Assembly (NCBI GenBank): GCA_963738345.1
Contig: CAVTWI010000002.1
Coordinates: 3,410,001-3,474,000, forward strand
Reading direction: 5' to 3'
Source of the DNA: Bog-159 sp963738345
GTDB taxonomy: Bacteria; Acidobacteriota; Terriglobia; Bryobacterales; Bryobacteraceae
DNA: 64,000 bases
Shown piece by piece: positions 42,460-54,200 of this stretch. Below the pieces are notes generated by a model. It made no database searches, was not told the origin of the DNA, and saw only the letters and a list, made by a program, of their open reading frames with translations. The position numbers and the translations under genes are program-made. Position 1 is the stretch's first letter, and every line of letters begins with the position of its first letter.

Positions 42460-45433
42460 TTACTGTCCCAATCCCAAGGTTCCGGGGGGCGCGACCTCCA
42501 CGCCATCTTCGAGCAGTAGGAGATGGCGGCGTCCAGAGGACGAATCCAGAATTAGTTTTTTCTTGCCCGGCAGGACCTGGTCCATGGTTTCCAGATAAAG
42601 GCGGAAGCGGTGGATGGCGGGCGCGGTATTGAAGGCTGCCTCGGTGAGATCGAAAGCGGGCGCCGTCGCCATCCGCGCGCTGGGTGCGGCTGATTTTATA
42701 GCCTTGCGCGGATTGCAGGCGGGCCTGGGCGTTGCCGCGGGCCAAGCGCCACTTGCTCATTGCGATAACCCTCGGCTTCATTGATCGAGGCGGTTCTTTT
42801 CTTCGTAGGCGGCGGAGACTTCGCGGAACGCGTCGACCACTTCGAGCGAAGGATGGACATCGAGCAACTTGACGCGGATGACTGTTGCGCCCGCGCCATA
42901 GCGATCGAGCTTTGTTCTGCAGCGCCGCCATGACGCGGCTTTCGATGGACTGCCGGCCGGTAGTTAGGACGTCGTCGAGCGGGGCGGCGGAGACGGTGGT
43001 TTGCAGAGCCGATTCGGCGGCGGTACGGACGGTAGTTTCAGCGTCGAGTTGCTGGAATAGGAAATCGTCAGGGCGGTCCATCTGGTAGTGGACGACGGCG
43101 TTCACTTCGATCATGTTCTGGTCGCCGGTGAGCATGAGAGCCTCTTCGGGCTTGCGGAGGAAACGGCCGGAGCGATGCTGCACGTTCCACTCGTAGGCGG
43201 CAGGTTCGGCATCCAGACTGGCGCCGTTGGAACGGAAACCGACCTCCACCACGCGCACGTTACGGCTGCGGACACGGGTGAGGCGTTCGATGGGCCAGGG
43301 GAGTTTGTAGTGCAGGCCGGACTGGCGATAGGGAAGGATCTTGCGGCCGAAGCGCTCGACCACGCCGGTTTCATTGGGCCCCAGTGAGTAAAAGCCGCTC
43401 AAGATCAGCAGGGCAGCGGCAGCGGCCAGGACGGGGCGGGTAAGTTGGCGGCGGTGGGCGACGGCGCGATCGAACCAGTGCTTAGGATCGAGATCGTGCG
43501 ACAGGTGGTGGAGTCGATGCGAGAGTTGGTGCAGGCGGGCGGCCGGGATCCAGGCGAACAGGCCGCTACGGCGCTCGACGCGCAGCAGGCGCAGGGAATT
43601 CAAGACTACTAATAAAGATGCGATCTGGTGGGTGACGGCCGCGCCGATGGGTCCCAGTTTGCCGGTGGCGGCAGCGGTGATGGCGACGGCATTCACGATG
43701 CCCGCGAAGATGATGATATTTTGCCAAGCCGTGCGGAGGGCGCGGCGGCTCACTTCGAAAAGCTGGGGCAGCGCTTCCAGGGAGTGACCTAGGAAGACCA
43801 CGCCTGCGGCTTCAGCGGTGATATCGTTGGCGCCACCGACGGCGATGCCGACATCCGCGGCGGCTAGTGCGGGAGCGTCGTTCAGTCCGTCGCCCACCAT
43901 GGCAACGTGGTGACCATGGGCGGTGGCATGGCGGATGCGTTCCAGCTTATCTTCGGGCAGCAGCCCGGCGGCGACGTCGCGGAGGCCGGCCTCGCGGGCA
44001 ATGGCTTCGGCCGCGCGCTGGCGATCGCCGGTGAGCATGGTGAGACGCGAAATCTCAAGGTGCTCGAGTTCATGGACGGCGCGGCGGGCGCCTTCGCGGA
44101 GGCGATCGCGAAGTAGGAGGCTGCCGGCCAGCACTCCGTTTTCGGCGATCAGGACCGCGGTGGCTCCGTAGCGATCGGCTTCTTCGAGTAGCGGTTCGAG
44201 GCCGGTGACATGGTGGTCGGCCAGGAATGCCGCGTTTCCGGCGATGATGGTGCGGCCTCCGGCGCGGGCGGTGGCGCCACGGCCGGGCACGATATTCGAC
44301 TCGTCAGGGGGGGGGATGGGCAGGGCGCGATGCCGGGCTTCGTCCAGGATGGCGCGCGCCAGGACGTGCTCGGAACCGTACTCGGCAGTGGCTGCCAGTG
44401 ACAGGACTTCGGACTCGGTGCGCCCGACGGCAGTGACTTTCACTACTCCGAAGCGGCCTTCGGTGATGGTGCCGGTCTTATCGAAGAAGACTGTGTCGAT
44501 TTTGGCAGCCGCTTGTAGGACGGTACCGCCGCGCACCAGAATACCGCGCCGGGCCAGACCTCCTATGGCGGCGACCATGGCCGCGGGAGTGGCGAGGATT
44601 AGGGCACAGGGGCAGGCGACGATCAAGACAGAGACGGTGCGCAGCCAATCGCGGGTGAAGTAGAAAGTGAGCCCAGCGACCAGCATCAGAGCGGGTAGGA
44701 AGTAGCGGGCAAAACGATCGGCGAGGCGTTCTACGGGGGCGCGCTTTTCGCGAGCGTGCTCGACGAGTTTAATTACGCGGGCGAGAGTGGTTTCCGATCC
44801 GGCGCGAGTTACGGTGATGCGCAGGGGGCCGAGACCGTTGAGCGTTCCAGAGAATACGGGGTCGCCGGCGCTCTTATCGCGCGGGAGCGGTTCGCCGGTG
44901 ATGGTGCTTTCGTCGATGCTGGAGGTGCCGTGAAAGATTACGCCATCGGCGGCGACACGCTCGCCGGGCCGGACCAACACGACGTCCCCGGGCACCAACT
45001 GGGCGGCGTCTACTTCAGCCTCGACACCGTCCCGAAGGACGCGCGCGTGGCGCGGCAGTTGTTCCACGAAGCGTTGAATGGCGGCGTGAGTACGGCCCGC
45101 CGCGTAGCCTTCCAGCGCTTCGCCGATCAGCATGATGAACATGGCTTCGGCGGCGGCGAGAAACTGGCCAGAGGCGAGAGCCGCGATTACCGCCACGCAA
45201 ATGGCAAGATCAGCCGAAATCTTGCGTTGTAGCAAACCGGAGATAGCGGTGAAGAAGGTACGGTATCCGGCGATTAGAGTGAGTATGGCGGCGGTGTCTA
45301 TGCCTGCGATGGTGGTGAAAGCGCCGGTTACATTGAGTAATAGAAGGATGCCGATGAAGGCGGCGAAGCCGAACTGTTGGATCAGTTGCTTGCGTACATC
45401 GTATACCGGTTCCTTAGGTAAATGAACGTGCAT
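42460..45433 (-). CDS. P1B-type metal ATPase fused to HflK-like SPFH domain, frameshifts in SPFH part
   Basis: About 990 residues. Residues 1-617 form a P1B heavy-metal ATPase without an N-terminal metal-binding domain: STITGEPLPRDKS, metal site CPC (274-276), phosphorylation site DKTGT (318-322), HP-loop variant SEHVLARAI (Val replaces Pro), and GDGLND (514-519). The last membrane segment ends in THQIASLLVVLNSLRLLRVE. Without a stop, a His-rich linker and a membrane helix (PVLAAAAALLILSGFYSL) lead to an HflK-like SPFH domain: GPNETGVVERFGRKILPYRQ, LTGDQNMIEVNAVVHYQMD, DDVLTTGRQSIESRVMAALQ. Single-base breaks near 42911, 42785, 42742 and 42654 interrupt the tail, which ends with LYLETMDQVLPGKKKLILD. 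The junction itself is in one clean frame. Starts 3 bp after the upstream stop. Confidence 0.88.
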
Positions 45434-45436
45434 AAG

Positions 45437-48286
45437 TTATCTCTTTTGGATCCATACGGGCGAACTCCAGGCGAGGTTGCCATCCTCCTGCTCGACGCGG
45501 ACGTAATAGCGGTTCTCGCCCGGCACGGGGTGCGGGTCCATGTAAGTGAACTGCGAGTGGCGTTCGCCGGTGGGGGTGACCTCGTAGGCGTACGACTCGT
45601 TGTGAATGACGGCGATGCGCCGGATGGGCCCGGTACCGACGGCGTTGACGCGAAGCACATACTGGCTGGTGGCGGGGATTTCGTCGCCTTGCAGATACTC
45701 ACGACCGCCAGCCTCGACGCGGAAATCTAGAATGATGTTGTCAGTGGCGCCGTAGGAATGGCGCTTGCGCATGGCGTCGACAAGGTCCTGACGGCCGGTG
45801 CCGGTAGCCAGGATGCAGGAGTAGGAAATGTGAGTAGAGCAATGGTCAGATGCGGCTTCGAAGCCGATGCGATAGCCCTTGGCCAGTGCATTCCAAATGA
45901 AACCCGCGGGGCGGTAGCCACTACGCTGGGTGTATAGCTTTTCGGCGGTGGGAGCTTTCGGTCCACCTTCATGCTCGTAGGCGTCGCGATGACCCTGGTA
46001 CACTTCGACCAACGGTTCGAGCGTGTTGTCATGATCCTGCCAGTCGGTGCCTTGATCCGTGGCGGTGGTGTGACGAAAAGCCAGCCCGTCATATTGGCGC
46101 AAGTACGGAAGCACGCGGGTAGCGGAGCGGATGGTGCCCGGTTTGTCGGGTCCCGTTTGCTCGGCAGGATCGATAGGCAAGATGGGAATATCGCGCTTGG
46201 TGAAAACGATATTGCGGTGTCCGTTGGGGTAAACGACGCTGCGTTCGTAGGCGTAAAGAGTAGTCAAGCGGTGAGTGACTTGAAAGACATCGCAGGACTT
46301 TTGTGTCTTCCACCAGTTGTAAGATGTGCCGCCACCCTGATGATCGGTGACGGTGGAAAAGTCCAGACTGGCGGCGTCGAGAGCATAGCGGTAGAAATCC
46401 CATAGCGAGCCATCACCTACGCCGTCGGTGGAGAGGGATGTGTGACGATGTAAGTCGCCGCGCAAGACGCGATATTCAGTGCCCGCTACTTGCATGCGGT
46501 AATCGCGGATGGAGCGCACGTCGGCGGGCTCGGCGGGATGCGTAGGCGCGGATAGTTCGGGGCGTTCCACGAAGGGCTTAAAGCGGATTTCCCCAGAGGG
46601 GGGGGCCTCGGGGACAGTGGCCGCGTACACGGTTTGGCGGCCCGGCTTGGCGGTCTGAAAGTCGCGATTGTCGCCGGACCAAGCGGCCCAGAGTTGGCCA
46701 TCGGGCGTGGCGGCGAGGGCTACGCGAGCGTCGTTTGCGCCGGTAGATTGGGGCAGGGTCTGGCTACGATGCCATCCTGTGCCGTCAAGGGTGAAGACGG
46801 CGTCTTCCCATACGCCATTGGCGCCCCAAACCTCGATCACACTGTTTGACTTAGTCAGTTGCAAAGCGGCGAGTGCGACTTTGCCGTCCGGAGTTACGGT
46901 GATCTGCGGGTTCTGCAAGAAGCGCGGGAGTGACAGGGGAAAGGCATCGCCAAGGGGCGCTTCGGGTTCTTCGATGCGGTCACCGGTGATCCGGAGTACG
47001 CGTACTTTGCGGGATTGATATAGCGGGTTCCCAGCGGTCTTGACTAGAAAGCCGTAGTCCTTGCCCCAGTTGGCTTCCGCTTCATCGAAGGCCATCCACA
47101 GGTGCCCAGCTTTGTCACAGGCGAGTGCAGCATGGGCCTCCATGCGGGGCGAGTGAGTGACCGATCGGATTGGCGAAGCTTGGCCTTCGGAGAACGAGCG
47201 CAAGAACACGTCGTAATTGCCGCGATCATAGCTATCCCATGCGATCCAGACCGTACCGTTGGCGTCGGCGGCGATGGCGGGTTCCCAATCGTTGGCAGGG
47301 GACTCGCTGACCCGCCGTTCGGGCTGCCATTGTCCGCCGTGAAATGTCTTGGTGTAGATGTCGGACTGGCCATCGCGAAAAGCTTGCCAAGCGAGCCAGA
47401 GATCGCCCTGGCTATCGGTGGCTACGCGGGGGTTGATGTCGGAACCAGGGGCGCTGGTCACGCGCTCGACATTGCTCCATGCGCCGGCGGAGTTGCGGCG
47501 TTCGTAGAGATCCCAGTTGCCGTCAACCTGCGCCGCCCAAATTACGTGCAGGACACCTGCGCCATCGTATCCGGCCGTGGGCCGCAGCACGTCACGGGTC
47601 TCGGACTGTTCCACGATTTCTGGGGGGTTCCATTGATGGCCATTCCACTCGCGAGTGACTATGCGGTCGCGCTCGCCCATGAATTCCTGCCATGCGACGG
47701 CAACGCGCCCGGAGGGTCCGGCGGCGACGGCGGGGAAGTCCGCTTCGTTCGCGGTGCTGGCGCTAAAGGGATAAGCGGCGGATTCGACTTCGATGTTTCC
47801 GTTGTCGAAAGTCAGTTGCTTGCGGGCGGCCAGATCGCCTAGCGAGAAGGTGAAATTCCCTGCCCCCAATACGTGAAAGCGGGCCGCCATACTGCCTGAT
47901 ACGACCGCATATATGCCGTTAGGAAACACAGCGCGGGGCCCTGGAAGAACGGGGCTTAGATCGACTTGTTGAACATTGGGCGTCCAGGCGCGGGTGGAGA
48001 AAGAGAATTCAGCGGCGCCACTGTCGGAGGCCGTAATCTGGTCTTCATTCTGAAAGTGGTAGCCCGCCAGCGACAGCACTTTGGCGTCTTCGGACACCGG
48101 TTCGATCCACCCGCGCCAGATACGGGTGGCCGAGTCAGTGACGCCGTAGCGAATCAGGATTTGTTGAGCCGAGGCGTTCCACGGGTGGCCGGTTTCGGCT
48201 GGCGATTGTGCCCGCAGGCGCGTACCGAAGCGGGCGGCGAAAAAGCCTAGAGCCGCTACGGCCAGTATGACGATCGCTTTGCGCAC
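45437..48286 (-). CDS. Exported DUF3604/PHP-like protein, third of three tandem paralogs
   Basis: Exported protein of 949 residues: hydrophobic N-terminal segment (IVILAVAALGFFAARF), then a beta-propeller-like region of Asp/Trp-rich repeats (VAVAWQEFMG, LWLAWQAFRDGQSDIYTKTF, VWIAWDSYDRGNYDVFLRSF). The C-terminal DUF3604 domain has a PHP-like metal site: RGDLHRHTSLSTDGVGDGS, STVTDHQGGGTSYNWWKTQK, then FRHTTATDQGTDWQDHDN and EAASDHCSTHISYS. It is the most diverged copy: VTDHQG replaces the CCDHDN of its two neighbours. GTG 48286 is the likely start, overlapping the preceding stop TAG by one base; ATG 48325 is possible. Substrate unknown. Confidence 0.82.
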   Translation of the reverse strand: MRKAIVILAVAALGFFAARFGTRLRAQSPAETGHPWNASAQQILIRYGVTDSATRIWRGWIEPVSEDAKVLSLAGYHFQNEDQITASDSGAAEFSFSTRAWTPNVQQVDLSPVLPGPRAVFPNGIYAVVSGSMAARFHVLGAGNFTFSLGDLAARKQLTFDNGNIEVESAAYPFSASTANEADFPAVAAGPSGRVAVAWQEFMGERDRIVTREWNGHQWNPPEIVEQSETRDVLRPTAGYDGAGVLHVIWAAQVDGNWDLYERRNSAGAWSNVERVTSAPGSDINPRVATDSQGDLWLAWQAFRDGQSDIYTKTFHGGQWQPERRVSESPANDWEPAIAADANGTVWIAWDSYDRGNYDVFLRSFSEGQASPIRSVTHSPRMEAHAALACDKAGHLWMAFDEAEANWGKDYGFLVKTAGNPLYQSRKVRVLRITGDRIEEPEAPLGDAFPLSLPRFLQNPQITVTPDGKVALAALQLTKSNSVIEVWGANGVWEDAVFTLDGTGWHRSQTLPQSTGANDARVALAATPDGQLWAAWSGDNRDFQTAKPGRQTVYAATVPEAPPSGEIRFKPFVERPELSAPTHPAEPADVRSIRDYRMQVAGTEYRVLRGDLHRHTSLSTDGVGDGSLWDFYRYALDAASLDFSTVTDHQGGGTSYNWWKTQKSCDVFQVTHRLTTLYAYERSVVYPNGHRNIVFTKRDIPILPIDPAEQTGPDKPGTIRSATRVLPYLRQYDGLAFRHTTATDQGTDWQDHDNTLEPLVEVYQGHRDAYEHEGGPKAPTAEKLYTQRSGYRPAGFIWNALAKGYRIGFEAASDHCSTHISYSCILATGTGRQDLVDAMRKRHSYGATDNIILDFRVEAGGREYLQGDEIPATSQYVLRVNAVGTGPIRRIAVIHNESYAYEVTPTGERHSQFTYMDPHPVPGENRYYVRVEQEDGNLAWSSPVWIQKR

Positions 48287-51279
48287 TATTTTCCCGTGTA
48301 AGTGATCCACATGGGGGAAGCCCACACTAACTCGCCGTTATCTTGCTCGCCCCGCACATAGTAGTAGCTGGTTTTGCCCTTGGATGGCGCGTTGTCACGC
48401 CAGGAGAATTCGACGTTTCCAGCGTGCGGTTCGGCGGAGTAGACATATTCGTTGTCTTTCACGATCACGACCTTAGAGATCGGGTTCTGGGCCGAGAGCC
48501 TCACATGTAGGCTAGGAGGTTCGGCGGTGGAAAAGACGTCGCCCATCATGTACGGACCGCAGCGCACGTCGGCCACGATCTGCTCGGTCGATGCGTAGAC
48601 GTGGCGCTTGCGGAGAGCGTCCACAATGGCCTCGCGGGTGTCACCCGACACCAGCACGTTGGCGTAACTCTGGTGGGTGGAGATGTGATCCGAACTGGCC
48701 TGGAAGCCGAGTTTATAACCCTTCTCCAGGGCCAGATTGACGAAACCCTTGGGACGCCATCCGCCGATGGAATCGGTGGCGGAATTGGAGCGCGGCGCAT
48801 CCGGCATCTCGTAGTTCTGGCGCATGCCCTGATAGATTTCGACGACTGGTTCGGCATCGGGATCGTTGTCGCGCCAGTCGGTACCCATGTCGGTGGCGCT
48901 GGTATGAGAGGCGGTCACGCCGCCGAACTTCTTCAGATATTCGTAGAACAGCAGCGTATCGGGCGCATGGCCTGTGGAGTTTTCATCGACCTTAGGAAGG
49001 CGCGGCAAGGGCCGCACGCCGCGCTGTGCGAAGACCACGTTGCGGTGCCCTTCGGGATACGAAACGCTGCGCTCGTAGTTGAAAAGGGGAGCGAACTTGC
49101 CGGGGGTGTAAAAGACGTCGGTCAATTTCTGGGTGGTCCACCAAGTGTATTCGCGTCCACCGCCGTTGTCATGATCGCAGCAGCCCACCCAATCGAGCGA
49201 CGCGGCATCGAGGATGTAGCGCCATTGGTCGATCAAGGTGCCATCCAGGCCGCCATCCATGGAAATCTCGCTGTGGCGATGGAACTCGCCGCGCACGATC
49301 TGGAGCGGCTGTCCCTTGGAATCGATGCGATAGCTGCGCACAGCGTTAGTTCCGGCGCGTTCCGATTCTGATTCGACAACGAGGGCCGGGGCCGGGGGCG
49401 GCCCGATCGACTTAGCGGGCACCTGGCCCGCGGCGGCAGGCAACTTGATCACGCTGGCGTATAGATCGTTGTTGTATGGGTCAGGGATTGCGGAACCGAG
49501 CAATTGTCCAAGGCTCCAGCCCTTCTTCAACATGTATTGCACTTCGCGGCGCGAGTCTGAAGAGTTGATGACTATCAGTTCGCCGCCTGCTTTCGAGATC
49601 AATGCGGGCCGGTTATCGAGCACATTGTCACTGCGGAAGATATAAGTAGGACCGGTCCAGGCTTTGCCGTCGTAACTAATTACAAACTCGGACCAAGAGG
49701 TGCCGAGGGGCGTCCATACCTGGGGGTGCATGCTGCGATAGGCCAACCAGAGCCTACCGGAAGCGTCCACCGTGAGCCGGGGCAAAGTATTGCGCGGATT
49801 GTTTTCGGGCCAGGGATGCGCGTTCGATGGACGGCGCGTGAACAACTCAGAATCGGATCGCTCCCAACCCTTGACATTGACTTGACGACCACCGCCATCC
49901 TCGCGGATATCGGACAAACCCTGCAGTGCGACGTCGGGATTGACGGCGGGTTGCAGCAGGCGGCCCGACCGATCGAGCCCTACCATGCGGATGCCGCGCG
50001 ACAGATAGACGGGAACGCCCGAACTGCGGTGCGCTCCGAAATCCTTGCCCCAGTTGTCGGATCCGGTTTCGTAGGCGATCCACAAGCGGCCCTCGCCATC
50101 GTATGCGATGGAAGGATACGCTTCATAGAGGGGCGTGGCGGCCACCGGAATCTCAGCGCCCCACTGGCCCGGTGCGGTCGCGGTACGCGCATAGATGTCA
50201 TAGCTACCGTTGCGGTAGGAATCCCACGCGACCGATACACGGCCGGAGGAATCCGCCGCGATGGCCGGATTCCATTCATTGCCTTTCGAGTTCGAGACGG
50301 CCTCGGGCGCAGAGAAGCCGTTGCCCTGTTGGGTTGCGGCAAAGATGACGCCGCGGCCGTCGCGCCAACCCTGCCAGGCGACCCAAACGCGACCGCCGGA
50401 ATCAGTCGTAGCCGCGGGAAAAACATCTGAGCCGGGTGAGTTGGTAATGCGCACGGTGGCGCCCGGCGTACCATTGTCGATCACGCGAGCCCATAGGTCG
50501 AAGTTGTTGGCTTGGTTGGCAGACCAGAAGACCCACGGCTTGCCGGAGCCATCCACAGCGATAGCCGGCCGGTATAGGTCGCCGCCGGGGGGGGTAATGG
50601 CAATCGGCTCACTCCAACGATTCCCCGAGAAGCGCTTGACCAGGATCTGGTCACCCTCGGCTTTGGCTACCAATGGCGACAAGTCCGTGGGCTTCTCTTT
50701 ATAGGGAGCGCGCAATTGATCATGATCGGGACGATGTTTGAACTCAACGTAAGCAACCCAAATGTCACCATTGGCCGTTGCCGCCGCCGGATAATCCTGC
50801 TCGTCGGGCGAGTCGGTCAGGCGCGACGAAGGGGGGATCCGGTCAACGGCGACGTTGCCGTCGAGAGCGTAGTGGAACTTACCGTAAGGCAGGTCGGCCA
50901 GTTTGAAGGTGAACGGTCCAAGCGGAGTTGTGACCTGGATCTTGCTGTCCTCGCCTTCACCGCTGAGCCATAAGATGACACCGTTGGGCCCCACGGGCGG
51001 GGTTTGCCGCTGTACCAAGTGGAGGAATGACAGCACAGGCGCGGTGGAGAGCTTCCACGATCCGTCACTGGCAATTTCGTCGTCTTTACCAAACCGCCAA
51101 GGGTCAACCTTGGTGATACGGCCGCCGTCAATAGTGGCGGACCCATCCCATTTCTTGCCGGCCCGATCCATCAGGCCGAGTAAGACACGGACACCCATGT
51201 CCGCTCGAATGGGAAGCGCCGCAGCGAACAGCGTGGCCGCAAGCGCGGTGGAATTGAATAGTATACGTGAAGTCGACAT
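48286..51279 (-). CDS. Exported DUF3604/PHP-like protein, second of three tandem paralogs
   Basis: Exported protein of 997 residues with a signal peptide (ALAATLFAAALPIRADM). The middle region has propeller-like repeats (DIWVAYVEFKHRPDHDQL, VWVAWQGWRDGRGVIFAATQ, VSVAWDSYRNGSYDIYARTA). The C-terminal DUF3604 domain has RGEFHRHSEISMDGGLDGTL, DWVGCCDHDNGGGREYTWWT, SHTSATDMGTDWRDNDPDAE and QASSDHISTHQSYANVLVSG, consistent with a PHP-like metal site. It is very similar to the copy at 51289 (for example APSKGKTSYYYVRGEQDNG near the end), pointing to recent duplication. AAGGAA lies upstream of ATG 51279. Biochemical role unknown; probably a periplasmic or surface metal-dependent hydrolase. Confidence 0.85.
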   Translation of the reverse strand: MSTSRILFNSTALAATLFAAALPIRADMGVRVLLGLMDRAGKKWDGSATIDGGRITKVDPWRFGKDDEIASDGSWKLSTAPVLSFLHLVQRQTPPVGPNGVILWLSGEGEDSKIQVTTPLGPFTFKLADLPYGKFHYALDGNVAVDRIPPSSRLTDSPDEQDYPAAATANGDIWVAYVEFKHRPDHDQLRAPYKEKPTDLSPLVAKAEGDQILVKRFSGNRWSEPIAITPPGGDLYRPAIAVDGSGKPWVFWSANQANNFDLWARVIDNGTPGATVRITNSPGSDVFPAATTDSGGRVWVAWQGWRDGRGVIFAATQQGNGFSAPEAVSNSKGNEWNPAIAADSSGRVSVAWDSYRNGSYDIYARTATAPGQWGAEIPVAATPLYEAYPSIAYDGEGRLWIAYETGSDNWGKDFGAHRSSGVPVYLSRGIRMVGLDRSGRLLQPAVNPDVALQGLSDIREDGGGRQVNVKGWERSDSELFTRRPSNAHPWPENNPRNTLPRLTVDASGRLWLAYRSMHPQVWTPLGTSWSEFVISYDGKAWTGPTYIFRSDNVLDNRPALISKAGGELIVINSSDSRREVQYMLKKGWSLGQLLGSAIPDPYNNDLYASVIKLPAAAGQVPAKSIGPPPAPALVVESESERAGTNAVRSYRIDSKGQPLQIVRGEFHRHSEISMDGGLDGTLIDQWRYILDAASLDWVGCCDHDNGGGREYTWWTTQKLTDVFYTPGKFAPLFNYERSVSYPEGHRNVVFAQRGVRPLPRLPKVDENSTGHAPDTLLFYEYLKKFGGVTASHTSATDMGTDWRDNDPDAEPVVEIYQGMRQNYEMPDAPRSNSATDSIGGWRPKGFVNLALEKGYKLGFQASSDHISTHQSYANVLVSGDTREAIVDALRKRHVYASTEQIVADVRCGPYMMGDVFSTAEPPSLHVRLSAQNPISKVVIVKDNEYVYSAEPHAGNVEFSWRDNAPSKGKTSYYYVRGEQDNGELVWASPMWITYTGK

Positions 51280-51288
51280 GCCGGTTCC

Positions 51289-54200
51289 TTATTTGCCCGA
51301 GTAAGTAATCCACATTGGCGATACCCATACGATCTCGCCGTTATCCTGCTCGCCACGCACGTAGTAGTAACTGGTCTTTCCCTTAGACGGTGAATTGTCC
51401 CGCCAGGAAAACTCCACTTTGTCGGTACCGGGTTGGGTGGAGTACACATACTCGTTGTCTTTCACCACTACGACTTTTGCGAACTTAGCAGTGCCTTCCA
51501 GTTTGACGTGGAGGTTGGGGGCCTCCGCGGTGGTAAACACATCGCCCATCAGGTTGGGCCCGCTCCGCACGTCGGCAAGGATGTTGTCGGTTGACCCATA
51601 GACATGACGCTTCTCAAAAGCATCCAGCACGGATTCGCGCGTCAGATCCTTAGCCAGCAGATTGCAGTAACTCATGTGGGTGGAAATGTGGTCCGAACTG
51701 GCCTGAAAACCCAATTTGTAGCCCTTGGCGAGAGCCAGGTTCACGAAGCCTTTGGGACGCCAATTGCCAATGGAATCCTTCTCGGAGTTGGCGCGCGGGC
51801 CGTCGGGTATTTCGTAGTTCTGGCGATCGCCCTGGTAGATTTCGACCACGGGTTCGGCCACCGGATCGTTGTCGCGCCAGTCCGTACCCATCGCGGTAGC
51901 GCTGGTATGCGAGGCGCCGATGCCATGGAAATATTTCAAATACGCGTAGAGGTTTAACGTGTCGGGCGCGTGACCGGTGAACTGTTCGGTGGTGATGGGC
52001 ATGCGCGGCAGGGTGCGAACGCCGCGTTGCGCGAAGATTACGTTGCGATGCCCTTCGGGATAATTGACGCTCCGTTCATAGCTGAACATCGGGACGAACT
52101 TACCCGGAGAATAGAAGATATCGGTCAGTTTCTGACTAATCCACCAGGAGTACTCGCGTCCTGCGCCGTTGTCATGATCGCAGCATCCCACCCAATCGAG
52201 GGCGCCGGCGTCGAGGACGTAGCGGTATTGATCGAGGATCGTGCCGTCGCCACCGCCGTCCATAGAGATTTCACTGTGACGGTGGAATTCACCGCGGACA
52301 ATTTTCAATTCCGACTGACTGCCTTCTTTATAACCGCGAAGCCTGCTGACGAGGCCGAGGTCGGTTTTATCTGCCACTTCCGGCCCAGCTTGTTCGATGG
52401 GTCTGGCCTCTTTGAGCGCAGCCGGCTGCGCGGCGGGGCCGAGATCGATTTCGTTGGCGTATAGGTCGTTATTATACGGATCGCTTTTGGAGGTCGCAGT
52501 GATGCCCAGTGGAGAACTGACATTCTCACCAAGATAGAATTGACGGCGATTGTCGGAGGATCCGAGCACTAAGAGTTGGCCCGGCTTGGTGGAAACCAAT
52601 GCTGGACGATTGTCTAATATGTTATCGGTGTGATTCAGATAGATCGGCTGGCTCCAGGACTTGCCGTCGAAGGAGACCAGGTGTTCGGTCCAGACGGTGC
52701 CGAGGATGCTCCACCAGATGGGATGGGCGCTGCGAAAGGCCAGCCAGATGCGGCCGGAGGCATCCACCGTAAGGCGGGGCAGGGTGTTGCGGGCATTCTG
52801 CATGTTACGGGCGGCACGGTCGGCCTCGCGCGTCTGCGCGTTCTTCGGATCGGGATCGAGTTTCTCGAAGTCCTTCTGCACGCCGGCTTTGTCCAGATGA
52901 ATATTGGCGAACCCGGGGAGGACTGCGCTCAGGTCACCGGCAGTTTCGACGGCACGCCCATCGGATTCGAAGCCCCGCAGGCGGATGGCGCGGCCCTGAT
53001 AGACGGCCACACCGCTGGTGGCATAGGCGCCGAAGTCTTTGCCCCAGCCCTTACCCCCCTCTTCGTAGGCCACCCACAAGCGGCCCTCGCCATCATACGC
53101 GACCGACGGATACGCTTCGTAGCGCGCGGAGGCGGCGACGGGGGTTTCGGCACCCCAGTTTCCCGCTGCCGCGGTGCGGAAGTAGACGTCGTAATTCTGA
53201 TTCCGATAAGAATCCCACGCCACCGTCACGCGGCCTGTTTTGTCGGCGGCGATAGCGGGATTCCACTCGTTACCTTCGGAGTTGGACACTGCCGTAGAGG
53301 CGCTGAACTTATTGCCGCTCTGGGAGGCGGCGAAGATCGACGCACGCCCGCTGCGCCAACCTTGCCATGCTACCCAGACGTTGCCAGCGGAGTCAGTGGT
53401 GGCGACGGGGTCGATATCCGACCCGGGATCGCTCGAGATCTGGACCTTGGCGCCAGGAACGCCGTTCGAGATCACACGTCCAAAAATTTCGAAGTTCGCT
53501 TGCGATCCGGCGGGGCGGACGTTCTGTGCCCAGAAGACCCAGGGCCTTCCCTGCCCGTCAATGGCGATGGCCGAGCGATACAAATCTCCGCCGGCGGGAG
53601 TAACGGCAATGGGAGCGCCCCACGCGCCACCAGTATATTGGCGGGCGAAGATCTGATCGCCACCGGTCGGACTTTTCCAACGCGAGAAATCTTTGGGAGC
53701 GGTGTCGAGTGCGGCGCGCAGGGCATTGTGGTCGGGGTTGTGATGAAACTGGACGTAAGCCATCCATACTTCGCCGTTCTTGCCTACGGCGGCTGAGGGA
53801 TAATCCTCTTCCTCGGAGGTTTTAGTGAGCTGAGTACTTGCGGGGACGCGGTCGACGACTACGCGGCCGTCCAACTTCGAAACGGTCTTGGCGTAGGCCA
53901 CTTCGTCCAAGGCGATGTTGAAGTCACCCTGCGCGGTGGTCAGTTTCAGTTCCGCGCCGGATCCCGATCCGGATAGGTTTACGATGATCCCGTTGGCGAC
54001 AATGCTGCTGACGCCTTGCGCGGAGATCTGGGTGCCGCCACCAAACAGGCGGATGGGATGCGTATTCAAGTGCCAAGTGTTTCCCACCAGCGCATCAGTG
54101 CCCTCGAAGCGCCACGGCTCGATGGAAGCAATCTGCGCACCCTGCGCGGAGATGGTCCCATCCCAGCGGATAGGGCCTTTATCGTTCACTCCGAAGAGAA

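Noticed and set aside
52630..53796. Plus-strand open frame of 388 codons inside the first DUF3604 gene
   Set aside because: Antisense shadow; the minus-strand product has a signal peptide, repeats and a PHP-like domain that align with two paralogs.
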